Assembly (NCBI GenBank): GCA_023525715.1
Contig: CM042017.1
Location: 75,683,666 to 75,747,665, forward strand
Length of the DNA: 64,000 nucleotides
DNA from: Cichorium intybus
Lineage: Eukaryota; Streptophyta; Magnoliopsida; Asterales; Asteraceae
Direction: 5' to 3'
Positions 34,733 to 46,642 of this stretch are shown here, piece by piece. The notes under the pieces are model-generated. The model worked only from the letters and a program-made list of their open reading frames with translations. It was not told the origin of the DNA and did not search any database. The stretch's first letter is position 1; every line of letters begins with the position of its first letter. The translations under genes and the position numbers were made by a program.

Positions 34733-35504
34733 TGTAACACCCGGCTTTTAAAACAAAACACCCCTGAAAAATTTTTCATTTAAAACCAAGGTTTCAATAC
34801 ATAAAACCATAACAAAGGGGTATATTTTAATAAAAAAAACGGGTACAAGTGTATCAAGGAGAGTATAAAATACCATAATCTCCTTAAAAGCCGGGCTGCC
34901 ACTACAGCATCTATGAGTCCCACTTCTTAGTCACGGACTCTATCTTTTCCCCTATCAGGATCATGCTAACCTGCAGGGACATTTAACAAACGGTATGAGC
35001 TACAAAGCTCAGTGAGTAATCATATCTGCAAATAACGTCACACATATATAAGAGAATAATAACAATTAATCTCTCAAATTGTTTTTGTCCCGCAAGTCAT
35101 AGTCATCGTTGACCGCACCATATATCATAGCCATATAGGCTGCACCAAAATATTTAACCTGTTCAGATCATAGCCCTAAGGCCGCACCAACAGTTTCATC
35201 GTTTAGATCATAGCCCGAAGGCCGCACCAATTTAGGTTCAATAACCCAAAATCATGGTCCTAAGACCGCACCATTTAATTTCAAAGATAATTAGCATATC
35301 TAACATGTTATTTGCACATTAATCAAATCAAAGCTGTTAGTCACATAAATTCACATGTATATAAGAGAAAATAAACATATAAATTCTCAATTACCGTCTC
35401 TGTCCCATATTTCTTAGTCACAATTGACTGCACCGTATTTCCTGGCTATATAAGCGCACCACGTGTCATAGCTCTACAAGCCGCACCAGAACAGCTTCAA
35501 CATA

Positions 35505-35790
35505 TAAATCATAGCCCGGAGGCCGCACCAGTTTATCATAGCCCGAAGGCCGCACCAGAATATCATAGCCCGAAGGCCGCACCAGAATATCATAGCCCGA
35601 AGGCCGCACCAGAATATCATAGCCCGAAGGCCGCACCAGAATATCATAGCCATATAGGCCGCACCAGTTGGATATAACATCCAAAATCATAGCCATATAG
35701 GCCGCACCAGTTGGATATAACATCCAAAATCATAGCCATATAGGCCGCACCAGTTGGATATAAAATCCAGAAATCATAGCCACAAGTGGC
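35505..35790. repeat. tandem repeat in the Gypsy LTR
   Basis: Units of about 26 bp with ATCATAGCCCGAAGGCCGCA; one variant (CGGAGG) plus five exact or near-exact units, then three units of about 43 bp carrying CATATAGGCCGCACCAG. The right LTR (56735-57000) has fewer short units: four in all rather than six. Confidence 0.88.
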
Positions 35791-36846
35791 CGCACCATTT
35801 AATGACATTTCATTTCATAATCATTTGTGGCTCACGGCTCCGTTCTTGTCATTTCATTGACTCACGGCTTATCCGGTATTGCCTTTTCACCATAACTTTA
35901 GATTATCATTTTCGTCCCCCAAACCTGTTTCAACTTGTAACAGTCCAATCAACACATATCATATGTGATATAAGTGAGATTACTCACCTGGATACTAGCT
36001 GCATTTAAATCCCGGTTGTTTCTTGCCTTTGCGTGCACCACAACCATTTTGTCCCATACCTATATATTCATTTATATACCAAATGATAATAGGTTAATAA
36101 CCATTCCAATTGACTCTAATACATGAGAGTCCAATATTATGCAACTATAAACCATCCATAGATGATAAACTTTCCATTTACCATCTTTTCATGAGTTATA
36201 CTCATTCCCGAGGCATTCGTATAGATCTACAGTGCCCCCGAGGAGTCGAAAACTCAATTTAGTATTTTTCTAGGACTTTTCATATCATCATGGACTTATG
36301 GTTCAAGTTTGAGGTAAATCGGACATGCCTAGCATCAAATTCAAACTTCAAAAGCCCCTGATCAAGTGCACGACTCGTGCAAATTTTACCCTATAAAGAG
36401 CACGACTCGTGCATGGACTTTTAGCAACATACTTTCACTCTGCAGGGGGAGCACGACCCGTGCCAAAAGAGCACGACCCGTGCTCTTTCTGGGCAGTCCA
36501 GACTCGTCGCGATTTTTCACTGTAGCACCCTGTTTTGTCCCATTAAGTTCTTAATCCAGTTCTTAATCATATGGGGTTTATTTCTTGACTAAAACCCTCC
36601 AATAATACAAGGTTTTAATCCAAAGAAACAACCTCAATCAATCAAATGCAGATTTTAGGGTTCTTGAGCCAAAAACCCCAAAATCCACCAATTCATCAAA
36701 TTCTTTTGTTTCAATTACATGTTCTTATCATATAAACATGTATCAAGCTCAGAAATCATGTAAGAACTTCATGGAATTCACTGAAATACAGATTTTCAGT
36801 TTGTCCACAAAACCCACCAAGAACAAACCATGCTAGAACTTGAAAT

Positions 36847-37277
36847 AGGGGTGGCAATTCTCGACACGACCCGCGACACGACACGAACCCGACACGAAAA
36901 TAAACGGGTTTGGGTCGAGATTTTTGACCCGCCAACCCGTCAACCCGCCAACCCGCCAACCCGTTTATTATATGGGTCGTGTTCGGGTCATTAGTTGGGT
37001 TCGCGGGTTGACCCGCCAACCCGTATATATATATATACACATATATTTTAATATTTATTATTTTCAATAAAAATAAAAAATAAGCTGAAAATGACCCGCC
37101 AACCCGCATATGACCCGCCAACCCGTGACCCGCCAACCCGTTTATGACCCGCCAACCCATATATAACCCACCAACCCGAAACTGACCCGCCAACCCGCCA
37201 ACCCGTATAATTAAACGGGTTACACGGGTCGTGTCCGGGTTACCTACCAACCCGCCAACCCGTGACCCGCCAACCCG
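36847..37277. mobile_element. 431-bp insertion in the left LTR with GACCCGCCAACCC repeats
   Basis: The right LTR reads GAACTTGAAATACTTACTTC without interruption, while the left LTR has this segment inside it, flanked by AAT (36844-36846, 37278-37280). It starts AGGGGTGGCAATTCTCGACA and is largely made of about 15 CC(A/G)CCAACCC words, with ACACGACC words at the start. It has no coding capacity. Element class unknown; the 3-bp flank could be chance. Confidence 0.8.
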
Positions 37278-40200
37278 AATACTTACTTCTAATGCTTCCA
37301 ATTCTTCATTCCAAAGCCAAGAATCGGATTACAAGTTCCAACCTTCAAAAATTCTTCAAGCTCTGCAGAAATCGTCCAAGGAAAATCCTCTCCCGTGAGT
37401 TCTCAAAAATCTGCACATGTGGGAGAGTTCTTGCACTATTTATACCTCAATGTTTTACAATTTTAGTCCCTAAGTTCATTTTCTTGAACTTTGGCCACAA
37501 TAATCAAGTTTTATTACAATAAAACTTTCATTCTTTATACATTTGCCACAAACAACAATATTTTTCATATTTGGTCCTTCACATGGTCAAATGAACAAAT
37601 TACCCTTTTATGGTAAAATGACCAAAAATCAGTTTTTATAACATTTTGAGTCCAAAACTCAAAATATTATTTCAAACTAAATTCTTTTCTGTCCAAAAGA
37701 CCAATTTACCCTTCCAAGGTAAAATGACCAATTTGCCCTTTTATTATAATTATATAATAAGAGTATCTTGGCGTTACAAATTCTCCCCTCCTTCAAAAGA
37801 TTTCGTCCCCGAAATCATACAAGGAGTTGAGGGTATATCTTCCTCGTTCGCTTCGGTCTTCCGCATCATCTCGGAATCCATATGGTATTGCCTAAGCACT
37901 TAACCATACTAGTCTTCTTATTTCGTAGTTATATCATAACTCGCATATCATTCCTCCGGTGGTCCCGGGTCCCTTAATCACTTATCTACCTCATTTGACA
38001 TGAGGGATTCGTTGGAATTCATCATTCTATATTCTCCAGGGATGAGATCCATAGAAAACTTTATAAATTTCTTGAAGTTCATCAAGAGTCCTCGATCAAT
38101 ACTCCGCAACTCTTACTTTTGGGATATACGGAAAGTCCAATAGATGAGGACTTAACCTTCTTTTCGTCCCAAATAGATTTTTAGTCTTTTCAAGGGATAT
38201 TTTGAGTATCCCGTCATCCCTCATCTGGAATTCCAATTGTTTTACTCTGCAATCCGCATACTACTTTTGTCTATTTCCAAGCTTTCTCGAATTTACCTAA
38301 TCTTTTCTTCTGTTTGAGCAACAATCTAATATCTATAATTATCTACGACTTTTACCAAGGATAGACGGTATTCTTGTTTTCCGCTAAGGTCTGTTATGTA
38401 GATTTCAGGCATATCTTCTGGAGTCTGCATCATTATCCCGCCTCTTCTATCAATCTGCAAATCATATACAGTACTTGCTAGTACTTTTGAACTAATAATT
38501 CTAGGAATTAATGCTAAATTCAGCAAATAATTCTAGTATCTCTCGACCCGATACAGTCGACATCTACAGCGCATGTCGACAAATTTCTCTTTCTATGTAG
38601 TTTTTCACTACTTTTTGATCTTAATTACTTCCTTAGTCAGTATAAATCTACGCTGTTTTTATCAATCAACCTGTAATTACCCATATAGTCCTACCCATGC
38701 GGTACTTGCAAAGACTTTATTACAAAGTCTATAATATTTTCGTCCCATTTTCTTCTTTGGGACCGACAACGGCTAAATTTTCCGTTTGCTTCTAATGATT
38801 TGACTGTAGTTACACACTAGTCAAACACTTTTCACATGTCTTTCAATGTCTTTCCTTAGCCCCGGCCACCAATACATATGTTATATCATCCTACACAGTT
38901 TGGTACTGCCCCGGGCATTCTACATATCTACCCAAATATACATATTTTAAGGGTAAATTTCATATCTCACTTTGCTTTGGAACTCACATATGCAACCACC
39001 AAGGTTTTCAATCGCCGTGAGTTTCTAACTAGCTTCTTTCAATAGCTAATCATTTATTCACTTTTCACGTTTTCAGACTTGCACACTTCTTCTTGTGCTA
39101 CCCAAATCAACTCAGGTAATCAATTCGCCACACTCACGCATGTGGTTGTATCCTTCAAAAGATACTCTTTCTAATTCAAAGCATCTATAATCACATCCGC
39201 CTTTCCGAGATGGTACAAGATTTCATATCCAAAATCTTTAAGTAACCCATCTATCTTTGCTATCTCATATTTAGCTTCTTTATGATCAATTAAGTATTTC
39301 AAACTTATATGATCCGTATCAACAGTAAGCTTTACACCATACAAGTAGTGCCTCTAAAGCTTCAATGTTAAATTCATAATTGCTACTGCAATATCAGGTA
39401 TCCAAAGTCAACTCTGGATGCATTTCTATAATTCAATTTATCTTCTCCGCTTAGCGATAATGCTCACACCGGAGCTTCATATAAGGTTTGTTTCAACCTT
39501 TGAAAAGTTACATGTGGTCTTTCTACCACTCGAACTTTTTCACTTTTCTTGGTCAACTTTAGTCAGCTAACCAGCAATCAAGGAGCAGTTTTTTACAACT
39601 CCCCTATGATAACTTTCTGAACCAAGGAACTACAATTCTAGTCAGCTTCCTCAGGCGGTTCCAGTTTTATCATAGCATCAATCCCACTGGATTTACTTTA
39701 TCATCTTTGGCACTATTAATATGCCCAAAGAATTGAAACTTCTTTTAGCCAAATTTTCATACTTGGAGAATTTTACATATCACTTAACTCAGTGAAGTAA
39801 CTCCAATATCTGGTACAAATGTACCTCATATTCAGTCTGGTTTCGGGAATATCAGATTCTCAGTAGTCAGTGCACATGTACATCAACTCGTCTTTCTTCT
39901 TTTCAAGCAAGATAAGGCTCCATATAATGACACATTCGGCCATATGAGACCCTAATTCAAAAACAATTTCTTCCAATTGTTTTACCACTCTGCCATCTCT
40001 GCAGAGGCTAATCGATATAGAGCCTAAATAACAGGAACGGTTCCCAAGACCAGCTTAATCATAAGCTCTTCTCGCCAATCCGGCAGAAATCTTGGAAGTT
40101 CTTTTCAAAAGAAACATCCGAGAACTTATTTAAAGTAGTACACTACTATCACTGCTTTATTTAACTTGGCCAATACCACGTATGCCAATTACAACAACAT

Positions 40201-41328
40201 TCTTTTACTAACTCTTTTCCGAGTTTAAGCAAAGAAAATAATTGGTATTCTCAACAACGGTCATTTACCATGGATTTTCATCCGTTTCATTTTTGTTTCA
40301 AGAACCATAATGTTCTTGTTTCTACAATTCATGGTAGCATAATTCATTGCTAACCAATTCATAAGCACAATTGCTTCAGATTCGCTGGTAGTTATCGGCT
40401 TCAGATTTATAGGGAAAAATGGTCCCGTAAATCCTAGGCAGACTACTTTCCCGGTGTTCAATATCTAGAACATACTTGCTATCTGCTATAGCTGTTTCCA
40501 AAATTTCATCCATAATCATTGATGAAAAATTTAAAAAAAACATCAAGTCATCGATCTAAAGCATAGCTTCATGGATCAAATATAACATATACGGGGATCA
40601 TATTCAAGACAATGATATTTGAGACCATATCAGTCTCCTCACGAGCTTCTTCCACAATCTGCTGGAATGCTCATGGTACCACGGGTCCTTTTCGACCATT
40701 CATTTCTTCTTTCTTTCCTCCCCGTTCTTTCCTGGGTTCATCTCCCGTTACTCCACATTTAGAATGTGAGTATTTCTTAGGAAAGTGTTCTATAGCTCCG
40801 CACTAGACACACTTTTGTGCCATCCAGCAAGCTCGAGCAATATGCTCCTATTTCCTGCAATGCCAGCATTTCAACGGTAGAGTCTCTACTCTACAATTTT
40901 CTGAGTGCTTTTCCTGCACTTCTCACGATACATAACTGCTCTGTTTTGGTCCCTTTCCTTTAAGGTTTGACCCAGTCTGTGGTAACTTCTCCTGAAGCGT
41001 CCACTAATCTTTTCCTGCTTTTCACGTAGTCTCAGCTACTTTTCTTTCACCTTGAATATCAATCAGGGTGAGCACCCAAATTTCTTTTTCTGACCACAGC
41101 AACTACTGTTGCTTATCATGTGGATTTTCTGCTACTTGTCTCTGTGCCCCTCCTTCAATGGAGCCTTGAGAAAGGGCTGGTTCGCCTCTTAAAGCTGCAC
41201 GCCCTAAATTCCTCCAAATACGATTCGCTGCTCATACTTCTTATACGTTAGAAGTCAGCAACAGTTAGGTTATATATGTATAATAACAACTATATACACC
41301 TAAATATACATCATGTCTACTGTCTCAG

Positions 41329-41376
41329 GGTTTAAGTCCAGGAATCTACTCTATAGACACCTAGTTCACTTAAACC
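41329..41376 (-). promoter_or_regulatory. PBS-adjacent two-tier stem-loop (minus-strand Gypsy)
   Basis: On the minus strand: outer arm GGTTTAAG, spacer TGAA, inner arm CTAGG, loop of about 17, inner arm CCTGG (one T-G wobble), one A, outer arm CTTAAACC. It has the same order and spacer lengths as the structure at 42117-42167 in the other Gypsy. Confidence 0.8.
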
Positions 41377-41379
41377 ACA

Positions 41380-41392
41380 GCTCTGATACCAA
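41380..41392 (-). promoter_or_regulatory. primer-binding site of the minus-strand Gypsy
   Basis: The minus strand reads TTGGTATCAGAGC, two bases from the right LTR. A stem-loop lies immediately downstream (41329-41376). Confidence 0.92.
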
Positions 41393-41394
41393 CT

Positions 41395-41611
41395 TGTAAC
41401 ACCCGGCTTTTAAAACAAAACACCCCTGAAAAATTTTTCATTTAAAACCAAGGTTTCAATACATAAAACCATAACAAAGGGGTATATTTTAATAAAAAAA
41501 CGGGTACAAGTGTATCAAGGAGAGTATAAAATACCATAATCTCCTTAAAAGCCGGGCTGCCACTACAGCATCTATGAGTCCCACTTCTTAGTCACGGACT
41601 CTATCTTTTCC
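41395..41611 (-). repeat. right (5') LTR of the minus-strand Gypsy, first part
   Basis: Matches 34733-34950 nearly base for base, then stops at TCTTTTCC where the tandem array begins. Confidence 0.92.
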
Positions 41612-42100
41612 GCGAGGGGAGCTAGTTGAATGAATTAATTAACTTAATTCATAAGTTTCAGTTGGTCATGAGAAAATGAGAAAGAAAGCAGTTTTATGAA
41701 AGAAAGTCTTTTTAAAGTTTGAAAGTAAAGAAGAAAAGATATTTTAAGATTTATGAAACAAATCAATTTTGAACAGTGTAACTTTAATATTTTAAGTTTT
41801 GAACAGAAAAGCTTTTGGGTCTAAACCCATATTACTCACGAGGCTTTATGTCTCACGTATACTATTTTTTTAAATGCTATGTACTTAGGCAAAAGGAGCA
41901 AAGGCTGCAGTTGGGACCGGTTTAAATACTGTAAGTTTAAATTATGGTATCTGTATTGAGTCTGTAATACCCCTTCGAGTTAAGTTTGTAAAATAAATAT
42001 AAAAAAAATTTAAGTGGCTATTTTATAGTCACGAGTTGTAAAAATATGTTTGTAAACTGTATTTGTACTTTAAATATGGTTTGAGAAAAGGGGTGTTACA
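41612..42100 (+). repeat. LTR1 of the tandem Gypsy, 3' 489 bp only
   Basis: Starts abruptly at GCGAGGGGAGC and ends GGGGTGTTACA, like the ends of LTR2 and LTR3. Confidence 0.95.
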
Positions 42101-42104
42101 GTTT

Positions 42105-42117
42105 TGGTATCAGAGCC
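42105..42117 (+). promoter_or_regulatory. primer-binding site, internal copy 1
   Basis: TGGTATCAGAGCC four bases after LTR1. The second copy is at 49160-49172. Confidence 0.92.
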
Positions 42118-42167
42118 ATAGTTTAAGCGAACTAGGTGTCAGTACTTGAACCTAGACTTAAACTATG
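42117..42167 (+). promoter_or_regulatory. PBS-adjacent two-tier stem-loop, copy 1
   Basis: Outer arms CATAGTTTAAG (42117-42127) and CTTAAACTATG (42157-42167), 11 perfect pairs. Spacer CGAA. Inner arms CTAGGT (42132-42137) and ACCTAG (42150-42155). Loop of 12, a single A on the right side. Copy 2 is identical at 49172-49222. Confidence 0.88.
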
Positions 42168-42359
42168 TAGGAGTTAAGTAGAGTATATACTTGAGTATGA
42201 TGTTGAGAATTAGTAGAATTGGGAGTAAATTCACAACAGCGGAACATGAGTCCTGGTGGTAAAACGGGAAGCAAATGTGTATAGGTGGTTATAATATTAT
42301 GGGCCCGTACTATTCTAATCACAGGATATACATTTGAGTCTGGTAGAACCACCCAGGAA

Positions 42360-44735
<2,376 letters not shown>

Positions 44736-46631
44736 TTGAGTAATGCGTCTGTCCTTATATTACCAGATGGGACAGAAGATTTTGAAGTATACAACAATAC
44801 CTCACATAGAGGGCTCAGCTGTGTGTAGATGCAGAGGAGTAAGAATATAGCATATGTTCCCAAATAGTTGAAAGCCCTAGAAACAAAGTAAATTACTTAT
44901 GATATAGAGCTAGTAGCCATAGTATTTGCCTTATAAATTGGAGGCATTACCTGTATGGAACAAAGCGCAAACTATTCACTGATCACAAGAGTTTGCAGTA
45001 TGTGTTCACTCAAATAGAGCTGAACATAAGACAGAAAAGATAGTTAGAGTGATCAGTGATTATGTTTGCGAGATTGTATACCATTCAGGCAAGCAAGTTT
45101 AGCAGCAGATGCATTGAGTAGAAACGTTTTAGAGAAAAGAATCAATGCAAAATTGATACGCATATAACTAGTGTCCAGTATTATAAAACAGATTAAAGCA
45201 GTCCAACAAAAAGTTGGAAAAAGCATAGACTTGAGAGATGAGAAACGAGGAAAACATGCAGTTTGAGATAAGTAGACAAGAGCTAAAGACTTCTAGAACC
45301 CGTAATTGGGTACCGGAAGTAGGAGGTTTGAGGAAGCTGATTCTAGAAGAGTCGTATAAGTCAAAGTATTTCACACATCCAGGGAATACCAAGACTTATC
45401 AAGATCTTAGAAGACAGTAATGGTGGCCTGGAATGAAGAAGAGGATAGCTAAGTACATCTCCAAGTGTGTCATTTGCGCACAAGTCAAGGCGGAACATCA
45501 GGTCCCGCATGGAGATGCTCAGTCATTTTCACATTTCAGCCGGAAAGTGGGAAGATGTAACTATGGACATGATTGTCGGGTTACTGAGAACGAGAAGAGG
45601 TTATGATAGTAAAAGGGTCATAGTAGACCGGTTGACCAAAAGTGCACTATTTCTAGCCATAAAAGAAACTCCTCCATGGGAGCAGTTAGCCCAGTTGTAT
45701 ATAGCTGAAGTGTTAAGAAGATATGGTGCACCGTTGTCTATCGTGTCAGATAGAGACCCCAGATTTACCTCTAACTTTTGGAGAGCTTTACAAGAGAAAA
45801 TAAGGACAAAAATACAGTTAAGTACAGCGTATCATCCACAAACAGATGGTCAAAGTGAACGAACGATCTAGACATTAGAAGACATGCTACGATCATGCGT
45901 GATGGATTTTGGGAGGTTGTTGAGGAGAACCTACCTTTAATAGAGTTTGTTTACGACAACAGCTACCATTCGAGCATTAAAGTGCCAACCTTTGAGGCAT
46001 TGTATGGTAGAAAGTGTAAAACTCCTTTATGCTGGTTGGAGGCGGGTGAGACTAAGTTGACAGGACCAGAAATTTTTAGAATGATCAATGAGAAGATGGA
46101 GTGATTCAAGCCAACATGAAAGTAGCACAAGACCGGCAAAGGAGTTACTCGAACCTAAAGAAGAGACCATACGACTTGCAAGAAGGAGATTTAGTGATGA
46201 TAAAAGTGTCGCCATGGAAAGGAGTGGTTAGGTTTGGCAAGAGAGGAAAGCTGAGTCCAAGGTACATTGGACCTTTTAGAATTCTGAAGAGAGTTGGGTT
46301 ACAGGCATTCAAGCTAGAGTTACCACCCGAACTTAGTGGAATACATGATACCTTTCATGTATGCTACTTGAAGAAGTACTTTGGTAAAGAATAGCTAGTA
46401 ATACCATATACGGATTTGAGAGTGGAGACTCCTAGCAACATGATTGAAGAACCCGAAGCGATTTTAGTGATGCAGACAAAGAAGCTAAGGAACAAAGGGA
46501 TTGATCTTGTATTAGTCAAGTGGAAGCATCCCTTAGGGTCAAACTTGACTTGGGAGACGTTAGAAGAAATGAAGAGAAGATATCTGAATTTCACGGATTA
46601 CGAAAAGATTCCGAGGACGGAATCCGCTTAA
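44736..46631 (+). pseudogene. chromovirus pol remnant (RNase H, integrase, chromodomain), copy 1
   Basis: RNase H: LKEKLSNASVLILPDGTE (44723-44776), YDIELVAIVFAL, LFTDHKSLQYVFTQ (about 44975-45015). Integrase zinc domain: KTYQDLRRQ then a stop, WWPGMKKRIAKYISKCVICA (45421-45480). Core: WEDVTMDMIVGLLRTRRGYD, IVSDRDPRFTSNFWRAL (about 45740-45790), AYHPQTDGQSERTI then a stop at 45869. Then a GPFRILKRVGLQAFKLELP region (46270-46330) and a C-terminal chromodomain with VKWKHPLGSNLTWETLEEM (46518-46575). The chromodomain identifies a Tekay/Del-like chromovirus, a group that tends to insert in heterochromatin. Several in-frame stops and frameshifts make it non-functional. Confidence 0.92.
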
Positions 46632-46642
46632 GGAGGGGTGAC

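Larger units (their letters stand above)
34733..37778 (-). repeat. left (3') LTR of the minus-strand Gypsy, 3.05 kb
   Basis: Unusually long LTR. It contains a 25-27-bp tandem repeat array (35505-35650), three longer related units with GGATATAACATCC (35641-35770), a palindrome array (36368-36483) and a 431-bp insertion (36847-37277) absent from the right LTR. Confidence 0.93.
37779..41394 (-). pseudogene. decayed Tekay/Del-like gag-pol, minus strand
   Basis: Recognisable pieces from right to left: zinc-knuckle remnant CWHCRK and HIARACW (about 40800-40890), RNase H end YEILYHLGKADV (about 39190-39240), integrase zinc-domain piece MYWWPGLRKDIERHVKS (about 38830-38880) and the following KKKWDENIIDFV piece (about 38715-38765). 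Everything else is saturated with stops and frameshifts. Composition is T-rich/A-rich (A-rich on the coding strand), and short hairpins are frequent. Confidence 0.75.

Noticed and set aside
35505..35790. CRISPR-like regular repeats
   Set aside because: Units are contiguous or nearly so, without unique spacers, and lie inside an LTR of a plant Gypsy.
36756..37301. 181-codon minus-strand frame rich in RVGGL and GLAG
   Set aside because: Created by the CCGCCAACCC minisatellite in the 431-bp insertion and flanking LTR.
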